This document shows, in pieces, positions 44,920 through 53,957 of a stretch of 64,000 bases of DNA (its first letter is position 1; the number at the start of each line of letters is the position of its first letter). A program made the position numbers and the translations under genes. Source of the stretch: Bifidobacterium vespertilionis (GTDB taxonomy: Bacteria > Actinomycetota > Actinomycetes > Actinomycetales > Bifidobacteriaceae); the NCBI RefSeq assembly GCF_008698145.1, contig NZ_RZNZ01000015.1:1-64000 (forward strand). Direction: 5' to 3'. The notes beneath the pieces were generated by a model that made no database searches, was not told where the DNA came from, and saw only the letters and a program-made list of their open reading frames with translations.

Positions 44920-46596
44920 CTACAGCGGCTGGTTGCCGTGGTGCTTGCCGGTGCGCCTGACGCGGCGCTTGGTGGCGAGCAGTCTCAGGGACTCCTCGAT
45001 CACCTCGCGGGTCTGCTCGGGGTCGATCATCGCGTCGATTTCGCCCATCTCCAGCGAAAGGTTCGCGTTGACGGTGGTCCGCTCGTACTCCTCGGCGAGC
45101 GACTTGCGCAGCGCGTCCACGTCCCTGCCGGCCTCGCGGGCCTTCTGCAGGTCCTTGCGGTGGATGATGTTGACCGCGCCCGTGGCGCCCAGCACGGCGA
45201 TCTGCGAGGTGGGCCAGGCGAAGTTCATGTCCGCGCCGATCGCCTTGGAGCCCATCACGATGTACGCGCCGCCGAAGGCCTTGCGCAGCACGACGGTGAT
45301 CATCGGCACCTGCGCGTTGGCGTAGGCGTAGATCACCTTGGCGCCGCGGCGGATGATGCCGGCGTGCTCCTGATCGGAGCCTGGCTTGTAACCGGGCACG
45401 TCCACCAGCGTGATCACGGGCAGGTTGAAGGCGTCGCACAGGCGCACGAACCGAGCCACCTTCTCGGAGGAGTCCACGTCGAGGATGCCGGCGCGAACGT
45501 TGGGCTGGTTGGCCACCACGCCCACCGGACGGCCGTCGATGCACGCGAAGCCCACCACCGCGGAGGCGCCGAACAGCTCCTGGACCTGCACGAATTCGCC
45601 GTAGTCCACAATGCAGCGGATCACCTCGAGCATGTCGTATGGCTGGCGGTCGTTGTCGGGCACGATCGAGGCGAGGCGCTTGGCGGCCTCCCGCTCGGTG
45701 CGCCCCGATCCGAAGGCGTAGACGGGCGGCTGCGCGTCGCTGCTCGAGGGCAGGTAGGCGAGCACGGTGCGCGCATAGTCGATCGCGTCGGCCTCGTCCT
45801 GCGCCAGGTAGTGTGCCACGCCGGAGACCGCGTTGTGCACCCATCCGCCGCCGAGTTCGTCCATGCTGATCGACTCGCCGGTCGCGGCCTTGACCACATC
45901 GGGGCCGGTGACGAACATGTTCGAATGCTCCTTGGTCATGATGATCAGGTCGGTCAGCGCCGGGCAGTAGACCGCGCCGCCCGCGCACGGGCCCAGGATC
46001 AGGGAGATCTGCGGGATGAAGCCGCTCGCCTCGCAGGTCTTGCGGAAGATGCGGCCGTACTGGGTGAGGGCCGCCACGCCCTCCTGGATGCGCGCGCCGC
46101 CGGAGTCGACGATCGCCACGACCGGCACCTTGAGGTCCAGCGCCTTGTCCATGAGGTGGCAGATCTTCACGCCCTCGGCCGTGCCGAGCGTGCCGCCCTT
46201 GACGGAGAAGTCCTGCGCGTACACGCCCACCTTGCGCCCGTAGATCTCGCCGAAGCCGGTGATGACCGCGCTGCCGGCCACGCCGTTGTTGATGTTGCCG
46301 CCGGCGAAGCGGCCGATCTCCTCGAACGTGCCGGCGTCGAACAGCAGATCGAGACGTTCACGCGCGGTGTGCTTGCCCTTGGCGTGCTGGCGGGATCGGG
46401 CGCGCTCCTCGGCGTCGCGGGCCAGTTCCGCAGCCCGGACCACGGCCTGGCGCAGGGGCTGGGTGCGGCCGTCGCCGCTCTGGCCCGGCTGACCGGGCTG
46501 GCCCGGCTGATCCCCGCGCGCCGGCTGCGACGGATCCGACCGGCCCGAATCGTTCAGGGCGCGCTGGGTGGCGGGGGCGCTGATGATGTCGGTCAT
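44920..46596 (-). CDS. accD: Acyl-CoA carboxylase carboxyltransferase (beta) subunit
   Basis: Predicted 558 aa, AccD/PccB type. It transfers CO2 from carboxybiotin to acetyl-CoA (and possibly propionyl-CoA). Features: HTARERLDLLFD, the N-half crotonase core with IVDSGGARIQEG and GPCAGGAVYCPALTD, and the C-half with DVPGYKPGSDQEHAGIIRRGAK and RKAFGGAYIVMGSK. Residues ~20-45 are a PGQPGQPGQ linker. The ATG overlaps the accA stop (ATGA at 46593-46596), so translation is coupled; AAAGGAG lies 7 nt upstream. fas starts 80 bp downstream, making an acc-fas transcription unit likely. Confidence 0.96.
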   Translation of the reverse strand: MTDIISAPATQRALNDSGRSDPSQPARGDQPGQPGQPGQSGDGRTQPLRQAVVRAAELARDAEERARSRQHAKGKHTARERLDLLFDAGTFEEIGRFAGGNINNGVAGSAVITGFGEIYGRKVGVYAQDFSVKGGTLGTAEGVKICHLMDKALDLKVPVVAIVDSGGARIQEGVAALTQYGRIFRKTCEASGFIPQISLILGPCAGGAVYCPALTDLIIMTKEHSNMFVTGPDVVKAATGESISMDELGGGWVHNAVSGVAHYLAQDEADAIDYARTVLAYLPSSSDAQPPVYAFGSGRTEREAAKRLASIVPDNDRQPYDMLEVIRCIVDYGEFVQVQELFGASAVVGFACIDGRPVGVVANQPNVRAGILDVDSSEKVARFVRLCDAFNLPVITLVDVPGYKPGSDQEHAGIIRRGAKVIYAYANAQVPMITVVLRKAFGGAYIVMGSKAIGADMNFAWPTSQIAVLGATGAVNIIHRKDLQKAREAGRDVDALRKSLAEEYERTTVNANLSLEMGEIDAMIDPEQTREVIEESLRLLATKRRVRRTGKHHGNQPL

Positions 46597-48554
46597 GCGT
46601 TCTCCTTTCCGTCCTCGGACGTGGGCTCGCCGGACTTGTCCGCGGCGGCATCCTCCGCGGTGGCCTTGGCATCGCCGGCTTTGCCCTTGCCGGCCTTGGC
46701 ATCGCCGGCCTTGCCCGATCCGGCCTTGTCCGCCACGGCCGCGTTGACGTCGAGGGTGACCAGCGTCGCGCCGGCCTCCACGCCATCGCCGGGCGAGACG
46801 AAGATCTTGGTCACCACGCCCTTGACGGGGGCGTACACGTAGTTCTCCATCTTCATGGACTCGAGCACCACCAGCAGATCGCCCTTGGCCACCTTCTCGC
46901 CTTCGGCCACGGAGATGCGCGTGACCACGGCCTGCATCGGCGAGGCGATGACGCCGGACTTGGACTCGTCGGCGCGCTTGACGGCCGGATCTACGCCGTG
47001 CGCGCCCGATCCGCGCAGGGGCTGGGTGGGCCTGCGGTCGCCGCGCTGGAATCGGGGCGAGCCGGTCAGGCCGTCCACGATCTCCTGCGGCACGGTGAGT
47101 TTGACGCGGCGATCATCCACCTCGATCACGAACGTTTCGGTGGCCGGACGCTCCGGGGCCGCGACCGGGGTGCCAAGAGAGGCGGGCTGGCCGGAGTTCA
47201 CGGCCTGCGGGGCGCGGTTCAGGTACGTGCGCTCCAGCCACTTGGTGCTGATGTCGAACGGATGGCCGTGCTCGGCGGTGAAGCGGGGATCCGCGAAGAT
47301 CTTCGCATACAGGCTGGCTGGGGTGGGCACCCCCTCGATGGACAGCTCACGCAGCGCGCGGCGCACGCGGGCCACGGCGGCCTGACGATCCTGCGCGGTG
47401 ACCACAAGCTTGCCCATCATCGAATCGAACTTCGGGGAGACCGTATCCCCCTCCTGCACGCCCGAATCGATGCGGATGCCGGGTCCGGACGGCCAGGCCA
47501 GCCGGGTGAGCGTGCCGGAGCTGGGGGTGAGGTTCGTGGCCGGATCCTCGCAGGTGATCCTCAGCTCGAAGCTGTGGCCGCGCGGCGCCGGGGCGGGCGT
47601 GAGCGAACCGCCGTCGGCGATGATGAGCTGCTCACGCACCAGATCGAGCCCGGAGACCTCCTCGCTGACCGTGTGCTCCACCTGCAGACGGGGGTTGACT
47701 TCCAGGAAATAGACCTTGCCGGCGGGGGTGACCATGAACTCGCAGGTGCCCAGGCCCACATAGCCCACCTCCTCGAACAGGTGGCGGGAATAGCCGGTCA
47801 GCTGCAGCAGCGTGTCCTTGGTGAGGAAGGGGGCGGGCGCCTCCTCGATGAGCTTCTGGTTGCGGCGCTGGACCGTGCAGTCGCGAGTGGAGTACACGGT
47901 GAAGTTGCCGTGGCTGTCGCGGCCCGACTGGGTCTCCACATGGCGGGAGCGGTCGATGAACTTCTCGATGAAGTACTCGTTGAGATCGCCGCCCTGCATG
48001 GCGTCGTGGTTGAGGTAGAAGCTGCGCAGCTCGTCGTCGTCGTGCACCACGGTGATGCCGTGCCCGCCGCCGCCATCGGTGCGCTTCATCATGATCGGAT
48101 AGCCGTAGGTGTGCGAGAAGTCGAGCAGCGTGCGGATGTCGTGCACGGGCTCGGCGATGCCCGGGATGGAGGGCACGCGGGCCGATTTGGCGACGTGCTT
48201 GGCGCTGATCTTGTCGCCCAGCGCGGTCAGGGCGTGCGGCGCCGGACCCACCCAGATCGCGCCGGCGTCGTCCACCTTCTGCGCGAACCCGGCCACCTCC
48301 GAGAGAAATCCGTAGCCCGGGTGCACGGCATCGGCGCCGGAGCGGTGGAGGATGTCGATCAGCAGGTCCTCGTTGAGATACGTATCCCGGTAGGTGTCGC
48401 CCGGCAGCAGATAGGCTTCGTCGGCCATCTGCACGTATTGGGCATCACGATCCTGGTCGGCGTACACGGCCACGGTGGCGATGCCCATCTCCTGGGCCGT
48501 GCGCACCACGCGCAGCGCGATTTCGCCGCGGTTCGCGATCAGCAGCTTCTTCAT
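46593..48554 (-). CDS. accA: Acyl-CoA carboxylase biotin carboxylase/biotin carrier (alpha) subunit
   Basis: Predicted 653 aa. Biotin carboxylase occupies residues ~1-450 (KKLLIANRGEIALRV, ATP-grasp KRTDGGGGHGI, EVNPRLQVEHTVSE). A linker follows, then the biotinyl domain with the lysine in LESMKMEN at about residue 575. After the carrier domain comes an unusual ~50 residue Lys/Ala/Gly/Asp tail with repeated GKAGDAKA units. The protein carboxylates its own biotin with bicarbonate and ATP. AAAGGAA precedes ATG 48554. birA lies 55 bp upstream and accD overlaps downstream. Confidence 0.96.
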   Translation of the reverse strand: MKKLLIANRGEIALRVVRTAQEMGIATVAVYADQDRDAQYVQMADEAYLLPGDTYRDTYLNEDLLIDILHRSGADAVHPGYGFLSEVAGFAQKVDDAGAIWVGPAPHALTALGDKISAKHVAKSARVPSIPGIAEPVHDIRTLLDFSHTYGYPIMMKRTDGGGGHGITVVHDDDELRSFYLNHDAMQGGDLNEYFIEKFIDRSRHVETQSGRDSHGNFTVYSTRDCTVQRRNQKLIEEAPAPFLTKDTLLQLTGYSRHLFEEVGYVGLGTCEFMVTPAGKVYFLEVNPRLQVEHTVSEEVSGLDLVREQLIIADGGSLTPAPAPRGHSFELRITCEDPATNLTPSSGTLTRLAWPSGPGIRIDSGVQEGDTVSPKFDSMMGKLVVTAQDRQAAVARVRRALRELSIEGVPTPASLYAKIFADPRFTAEHGHPFDISTKWLERTYLNRAPQAVNSGQPASLGTPVAAPERPATETFVIEVDDRRVKLTVPQEIVDGLTGSPRFQRGDRRPTQPLRGSGAHGVDPAVKRADESKSGVIASPMQAVVTRISVAEGEKVAKGDLLVVLESMKMENYVYAPVKGVVTKIFVSPGDGVEAGATLVTLDVNAAVADKAGSGKAGDAKAGKGKAGDAKATAEDAAADKSGEPTSEDGKENA

Positions 48555-48609
48555 GCGTTCCTTTCGTTCGTTTGTCCGTCCGTACGTTCTCGTACGGGGA
48601 CTCCATATG

Positions 48610-49563
48610 TCATCGGCCGGCAGCCAGCACGCCAACGTCGCCGGTATGCACCACATGGCACTCCCCGGCCGCGTCCCGCACCACCAACGAGGCGTCGGGG
48701 CCGATCGATTCGGCCTCGCCCCGCAGTGCGGAGCCGTCCACCAAGCGGACCTCCACCGGCCGGCCCAGCGTCCAGCAGTCGCGCGTCATCCGATCGTGCA
48801 GCGTCCGGACGGCCTCGGCGGTTCCTGAGGCGAGCGAGGCGAATTGCGAGCGAAGCTCATGCGTCAGGGCCGCGCCGATCCGATCACGCAACTCGTCGAA
48901 CGCCGGCAGCGGGCCGAAGTCCAATTGCAGGCTCGTGGCTTGCTCCGTGGGCAACCGATCCGCCGCGATCCCCAGATTCAGCCCGATGCCCACAATCAGC
49001 GCCACGCATGCATTCCGTTCCGCACCGGTTTTGGGCAATTCGGCCGATTCGATCAGGATGCCGCCGAGCTTGCGGCCCGCGGCGGGCCCGACCACGAACA
49101 CGTCATTCGGCCACTTCACGGCCAGCCGCACGCCATCGCGAAGCGGCTGCGCATCCACATCCCCCAGCACCCCGCGCAGCGCATCCACGGCCGCCACTCC
49201 GGCCGCCAGTGTGAGCCAGCCGGCATCCGGCCCGAACACCACATTGCGCGGCAGCACGGCCAAAAATGACGCCACGAACGATTCACCCGGCGCATCGGCC
49301 CACGCACGGCCCAGACGGCCATGACCGCCGGTCTGGGTCTGCGCGGCCAGAACCCCCATGGGCACGCCCTTCGCGCCCATGGGATCATTGCCTTCCCCCT
49401 GTGGATTCCCCTTCCACGCTTCCGCCATCAGCCGGCGCACGAATGGATCGTCGCCGAGGCATCGGCGACGCAGCTCGGCGTTGGTGGAATCCACTTCGGC
49501 GAGCGCGTCGAACGCGTTGGCGACCTGTGCGGTACGCGGCATGGACGGGACGGAAACGGTCAT
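48610..49563 (-). CDS. birA: Biotin-[acetyl-CoA-carboxylase] ligase
   Basis: Predicted 317 aa class I biotin protein ligase, without the N-terminal DNA-binding domain of E. coli BirA. Signatures: EVDSTNAELRR, the adenylate loop TGGHGRLGRAW, VKWPNDV with the catalytic Lys, GGILIE and GIGLNLG. A ~25 residue Gly/Pro-rich insert (WKGNPQGEGNDPMGAKG) precedes the adenylate loop. It attaches biotin to the AccA carrier domain. It heads the birA-accA-accD-fas order and is divergent from bioY. The ATG has a weak TTGGA site. Confidence 0.95.
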   Translation of the reverse strand: MTVSVPSMPRTAQVANAFDALAEVDSTNAELRRRCLGDDPFVRRLMAEAWKGNPQGEGNDPMGAKGVPMGVLAAQTQTGGHGRLGRAWADAPGESFVASFLAVLPRNVVFGPDAGWLTLAAGVAAVDALRGVLGDVDAQPLRDGVRLAVKWPNDVFVVGPAAGRKLGGILIESAELPKTGAERNACVALIVGIGLNLGIAADRLPTEQATSLQLDFGPLPAFDELRDRIGAALTHELRSQFASLASGTAEAVRTLHDRMTRDCWTLGRPVEVRLVDGSALRGEAESIGPDASLVVRDAAGECHVVHTGDVGVLAAGR

Positions 49564-49629
49564 GTTTCCAACCTAGGCCGCGGCCGAGCGGAGGGTCATG
49601 GGCGTCGCCGACAAAAAAATCGTCCCCGA

Positions 49630-49647
49630 TTTGTGGGTTTCCACAAA
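49630..49647. promoter_or_regulatory. Palindromic operator candidate between birA and bioY
   Basis: TTTGTGG-GTTT-CCACAAA is a perfect 7 bp inverted repeat in the 166 bp between the divergent genes. BirA here has no DNA-binding domain, so a separate biotin regulator would be needed. The sequence does not look like the BioQ site I recall from corynebacteria. Confidence 0.5.
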
Positions 49648-49729
49648 CGCCTCCGTAGCCGCGCCGCTCCTACGATGGCCGTTATACCGGCCTTGCGACG
49701 TACGCGGGCCGTCATTCGAAAGGAACGCC

Positions 49730-50341
49730 ATGTCCAATCACACCCCCTCCCCCGCCGTCGCAGCCCCCGCTCTGGGCTCCCGCATCCTCGCCCCCGCCGG
49801 CCGCGTGCTGCTGTTCGCGGCGCTGCTGTGGGGTGCCGCAGCCGCCGGTGAGATCCCGATCCCCGGCACGCCGGTGCCGATCACGCTGCAGACCTTCGTG
49901 GTCATGCTCGCGGCCCTGACCCTCAACTGGCGCGAGGCCGGCGCCTCCGTCACCCTGTACCTGCTGGCGGGCGCCGCCGGTCTGCCGGTCTTTGCGGGCG
50001 GCGCCTCCACCGCCGCGCTCGTGGGGCCCAGCGCCGGCTTCCTGATCGGCTTCCTGCCCGGCGTGATCGTGACCGCCCTGCTCAAGGGCTCCGCCGACTC
50101 CCGCGGCAACGGCTCCCGTTCCGGCGCCGCAGCCGCACTTCGACTGGCCCGCCTGTTCTTCGCCGCGCTGATCGGCTGCGTCGCGGTGGTCTACGCCTTC
50201 GGCATCCTGGTCCAGTCCGCCTTCACCGGTGCCCCGATCCTCGCCGTCACCCTTGCGTCCATGGGCTTCGTGGCCGGCGATGTGGTCAAGGCCGTCGTCG
50301 CCACCCTGGTCGCGGCCGGCGTGGCTCGTCTGAGCCGCTGA
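49730..50341 (+). CDS. bioY: BioY biotin transporter (ECF S component)
   Basis: Predicted 203 aa membrane protein with about six helices. The BioY signatures IPIPGTPVPITLQTFVVML and LYLLAGAAGLPVFAGG..LVGPSAGFLIGF are clear. It binds biotin and works with an ECF energising module or alone. No bioM/N genes are adjacent. A ~20 residue Ser/Gly/Arg-rich loop (ADSRGNGSRSG) is inserted mid-protein. AAAGGA lies 6 nt before ATG 49730. Divergent from birA, consistent with biotin supply for the carboxylase. Confidence 0.95.
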   Translation: MSNHTPSPAVAAPALGSRILAPAGRVLLFAALLWGAAAAGEIPIPGTPVPITLQTFVVMLAALTLNWREAGASVTLYLLAGAAGLPVFAGGASTAALVGPSAGFLIGFLPGVIVTALLKGSADSRGNGSRSGAAAALRLARLFFAALIGCVAVVYAFGILVQSAFTGAPILAVTLASMGFVAGDVVKAVVATLVAAGVARLSR

Positions 50342-50417
50342 CCGGTCCTTTCCTCATCCTGCGCCGTACCCAGTCTTCCCCCTCCGGTCATCCTGAGTGC
50401 AGCGCAGCCCTCCCGCT

Positions 50418-50529
50418 GTCATCCTGAGCGTAGCGTAGCGGAGTCGAAGGATCCTTGGCCATCTGCACTATGACTTTGTGCAAAATGACGAAGGATCCTT
50501 CGACTCCGCTACGCTTCGCTCAGGATGAC
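50418..50529. repeat. Family A bipartite palindrome
   Basis: Arms GTCATCCTGAGCGTAGCG..GTCGAAGGATCC and GGATCCTTCGACTCCGCTAC..CGCTCAGGATGAC surround the loop GCACTATGACTTTGTGC. The 473 bp between bioY and the PucR-type gene hold this copy, the family E pair at 50647-50710 and a promoter, but no gene. Confidence 0.88.
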
Positions 50530-50646
50530 ACGGCGTGTGACCCGGCGTGCCCATTCCCGGTCACGGTAGTTTCAAAATGGCTTTATTTCAACGTTTCTGT
50601 CGCCCCGTGACCGGGTGTGTCCACGCCGCGTCACGCGCCCGGTCAC

Positions 50647-50712
50647 ACTGGGCAGATCTGGTCATCTGGAGGCCGATTTCGGCGTGCAGCGGACGTGATC
50701 TGCCCAGTTTGC
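50647..50712. repeat. Family E inverted pair
   Basis: ACTGGGCAGATCTGGTCA (50647-50664) and TGATCTGCCCAGTTTG (50696-50711) are inverted copies of the element clustered at 7331-7515. A further CTCAGGATGAC fragment follows immediately. Confidence 0.7.
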
Positions 50713-50800
50713 TTCGCTCAGGATGACGGCGTCCCCGAGCTCATCCCGCCCGCCGATTCCGCTCTGTGCCGACTTGCCGGATTTTCAGCCAAACTCTCAA

Positions 50801-50815
50801 TATACTAGAGGGCTG
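50801..50815 (+). promoter_or_regulatory. -10 box placing the transcription start on the GTG start codon
   Basis: TATACT (50801-50806) ends 8 bp before GTG 50815, the start codon of the PucR-type gene, and there is no ribosome site. The -35 is unclear (TTGCCG at 50774-50779 is 21 bp away). The message is probably leaderless. Confidence 0.55.
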
Positions 50816-52287
50816 TGAGTCCGTGGTGGGGTGGTAAGTCGTCGCCGGCCGGCACAAAGCCGTCCGGTCGGTCTGCCACGCCCGAAGAGGAGCGCCAAGC
50901 GGTCCCCACGCCCGCGTACGCAACCGGTTCCGACGCCGGAACCGCCAAGGAATCCAGCACAACCGGCACGACTAGGGCCGCAACGGCCCGGTCCGCTGCA
51001 GATCCCGAAGCCATCGCCCGCCGTTTCCGCCGCGCCAAGCTTCCCGATGTCCGTCCCCAGTTGCCCGACGATGTCTGGGTGGTGGTGGACAAGGCCGAGC
51101 AGCGCCTCGACAAGGACCTCGACTGGTACAAGGGTCTCTCCCCCGCCGATCGCGATCAGCTCAACCTTGTGATCGAAACCGCGGTGGCCGACTTCATCAC
51201 CTGGCTCAGCACCAACGTGTTCAACGCGGGCCGTAAAACCGGCGTCCCCTCCACCGACCGCATCTTCTTCGTCGCGCCGCTGGAGCTCACCAAAACCATC
51301 AGCCTCAAGCAGGCGCTCGACGTCACGCGCCTCATCGTGGACATTCTGGAGCGCAATGTGGGCAAGTTCACCCGCCGCGGCCGCGAGGAGGCCACGCGCA
51401 ACGCGATGCTCTACTATGCGCGCGAGGTGGCGTTCTCCGCCGCGAATGTGTATGCCTCCTCCGCCGAGGCGCGCAGCGACTGGGATGCCCGGATCGAAAC
51501 CCTCATCATTGAGGATCTGGCAGACGGGGTCGCCGACCATCATGTGGCCAGCAGGATCACGATGCTCGGCTGGCCGGCCGATTTTGACTGCTTCGCGATC
51601 GTGGGCGCGCTCGCCCAGGACGGGGACATCCGCGCGGGCATCCTGCAGCGGCGGATCCGCGGCGAGGTGCGGTCGCTGGGCGGCGACTGCCTGATGAGCC
51701 ATCATGACAACCTGTTCATCACCTTGGTGGACCCGCGCGGCCACGGTGCCCCCGAAGACTACTGCGCGGCCGTGGAGGCCGATTTCTCCGCCGATCTTCC
51801 CCTCTGCCTGGGCCCCGTGCGCCATGGCATCCAAGGGGCGGCCGCATCGGTGCGCGCCGCGCTGAGCACCATGGATGTGGCGCCCGCCGTCAACGAAACC
51901 CACCGCCCCCTGAGGGCCGACGATGTGCTGCCCGAGCGCGCGCTGTTCGGCGACGGGGACGCCCGCGACGAGCTGTACCGCAGCGTGTACCTGTCCCTGC
52001 GCGGCGAGGGCGATCAGGAGAATCCCCTGCTCGCCACGGTGTCCGCGTTCCTACTGTCCGGCAGCTCGCTGGAGACCACGGCACGCGAGCTCAACGTGCA
52101 CCCGAACACCGTGCGCTACCGGCTCAAGCGTTCGGTGGAGCTCACCGGATGGGACCCAATGACCCCGCGCGAGGCGTACGTGCTGCTCACGGCCATCAAG
52201 ATCGGGCGCATCATGGACGCCCGCGCGCTGAGCCGGAACCGTGATTTGGTGCGAATGGCCAAGGATCCTTCGCTTCGCTCAGGATGA
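50815..52287 (+). CDS. PucR/FasR-type transcriptional regulator
   Basis: Predicted 490 aa. The C-terminus carries the PucR-family helix-turn-helix (SLETTARELNVHPNTVRYRLKRSVELTGWDP), preceded by a GGDEF-like/regulatory middle region (residues ~220-400) and an N-terminal helical domain starting near residue 65. The first ~60 residues are Ser/Thr/Ala-rich. The layout resembles Streptomyces FasR (SCO2386) and Rv2242, which sit beside fatty acid synthesis genes and control them; here the gene lies near birA-acc-fas. The start is GTG 50815, probably leaderless. The final residues AKDPSLRSG and the stop are encoded by a family A repeat, so the natural end may once have been different. Regulation of fas is inference. 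Confidence 0.88.
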   Translation: MSPWWGGKSSPAGTKPSGRSATPEEERQAVPTPAYATGSDAGTAKESSTTGTTRAATARSAADPEAIARRFRRAKLPDVRPQLPDDVWVVVDKAEQRLDKDLDWYKGLSPADRDQLNLVIETAVADFITWLSTNVFNAGRKTGVPSTDRIFFVAPLELTKTISLKQALDVTRLIVDILERNVGKFTRRGREEATRNAMLYYAREVAFSAANVYASSAEARSDWDARIETLIIEDLADGVADHHVASRITMLGWPADFDCFAIVGALAQDGDIRAGILQRRIRGEVRSLGGDCLMSHHDNLFITLVDPRGHGAPEDYCAAVEADFSADLPLCLGPVRHGIQGAAASVRAALSTMDVAPAVNETHRPLRADDVLPERALFGDGDARDELYRSVYLSLRGEGDQENPLLATVSAFLLSGSSLETTARELNVHPNTVRYRLKRSVELTGWDPMTPREAYVLLTAIKIGRIMDARALSRNRDLVRMAKDPSLRSG

Positions 52288-52303
52288 CTGGAAATCGGTT
52301 TCC

Positions 52304-52431
52304 GTCATCCTGAGCACTGAGCCGTGAAGCGGACAGCCCTGTGGGCTGTCCGTAGGCGAGAGGAGCCGCCGCCAAGGCGGCGACGGTCCGGCGCAGCCGG
52401 ACACCGAAGCGCGTAGCCGAAGGATCCTTAA
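52304..52431 (+). repeat. Long-form palindromic repeat (families A+C)
   Basis: It begins GTCATCCTGAGCACTGAGCC, runs through GGACAGCCC..GGGCTGTCC, GCCGCCGCC..GGCGGCG and TCCGGCGCAGCCGGA hairpins, and ends CGAAGGATCCTTAA. CTCAGGATGAC (52279-52289, containing the upstream gene's stop) pairs with GTCATCCTGAG (52304-52314). Same unit as 366-532 in the other orientation. No gene lies in 52288-52538. Confidence 0.88.
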
Positions 52432-52454
52432 TTCCCCGCCACGCCCCTAAACGC

Positions 52455-52497
52455 AAAAGGAGTCCGACTCCCCGCGAATGGGGAATCGGACTCCTTC
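52455..52497 (-). terminator. Terminator of rplK-rplA
   Basis: On the minus strand AAGGAGTCCGATTCCCC and GGGGAGTCGGACTCCTT pair with one mismatch around ATTCGC, followed by TTGCGTTT. It lies 40 bp after the rplA stop codon. Confidence 0.92.
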
Positions 52498-52538
52498 ACG
52501 CTTACGCGATCACCGAATGGGGATCACCGCGCCGCGAA

Positions 52539-53231
<693 letters not shown>

Positions 53232-53247
53232 CAGTCCTTCTCCTCTC

Positions 53248-53679
53248 TCAGTCGGTAACCGTGATGCCCATGGAACGGGCGGTGCCCTCGATGATCTTCA
53301 TGCCGGCCTCGATGTCACGGGCGGACAGGTCTTCCATCTTGATCTGGGCGATCTCGCGGACCTGGTCCTTGGTGACGGAGCCGACCTTGTGGGTCAGCGG
53401 GTTCTCGGTGCCCTTCTGGATACCGGCGGCCTTGAGCAGCAGAGCCGCTGCCGGCGGGGTCTTCAGGACGAAGGTGAAGGAACGATCTTCGTAAACCGTG
53501 ATCTCAACAGGGATCACCTGGCCCATCTTGTCCTGCGTCTGGGCGTTGTACGCCTTGCAGAAGTCCATGATGTTGACGCCATGCGAGCCCAGTGCAGGAC
53601 CCAGCGGCGGGGCCGGGTTGGCCTTGCCAGCCTGAATCTGCAGCTTGATCAGCGCGGAGACTTTCTTCTTGGGAGCCAT
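53248..53679 (-). CDS. rplK: 50S ribosomal protein L11
   Basis: Predicted 143 aa. L11 signatures: [40 protein letters not shown] and the C-terminal GTARSMGI. It forms the GTPase-associated centre with 23S rRNA. GAAAGAAGAA precedes the ATG. Normally nusG stands directly upstream; here a toxin/antitoxin-like pair on the opposite strand (53958-54647) lies between, so rplK-rplA must have its own promoter. Confidence 0.98.
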   Translation of the reverse strand: MAPKKKVSALIKLQIQAGKANPAPPLGPALGSHGVNIMDFCKAYNAQTQDKMGQVIPVEITVYEDRSFTFVLKTPPAAALLLKAAGIQKGTENPLTHKVGSVTKDQVREIAQIKMEDLSARDIEAGMKIIEGTARSMGITVTD

Positions 53680-53761
53680 GTTATTGGTTCTTCTTTCTAT
53701 GAAGCGGTGAAACGGCGAACGCCACGGCTACCCGCGGCGGACTCCTCCCGCAACGTATATT

Positions 53762-53778
53762 GCTAGTGCTGTGCTAGC
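53762..53778. promoter_or_regulatory. Inverted repeat upstream of rplK
   Basis: GCTAG-TGCTGTG-CTAGC lies 83 bp upstream of the rplK start. It could form a small leader hairpin or protein site for L11/L1 control. A CATAAT -10-like box on the minus strand is at 53814-53819. Confidence 0.35.
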
Positions 53779-53957
53779 GGGCTACCCCTCCAGACACAAG
53801 CTTTCCTATTATGCCCTCGAACCCAGACATCCCTGCCGCGACACGCCCGGCCATCCACAACGGGGGGCACATCCGCGCACATGCCCCGGTCGCAGTGGAC
53901 GAAATGCGGCCACGTCCGCCATAATGGCGCTGAGGGATGGGGACGGGAGCAAACACG

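Noticed and set aside
44840..45988. N-terminal extension of fas through accD
   Set aside because: The frame is open by chance; AccD occupies the same DNA in another frame with all family motifs, and ATG 44839 has a ribosome site and the start of the transferase domain.
50815..50960. Frameshift at the start of the PucR-type gene
   Set aside because: The Ser/Thr/Ala-rich start is odd but remains in frame, and the -10 box position supports GTG 50815 as the true start.
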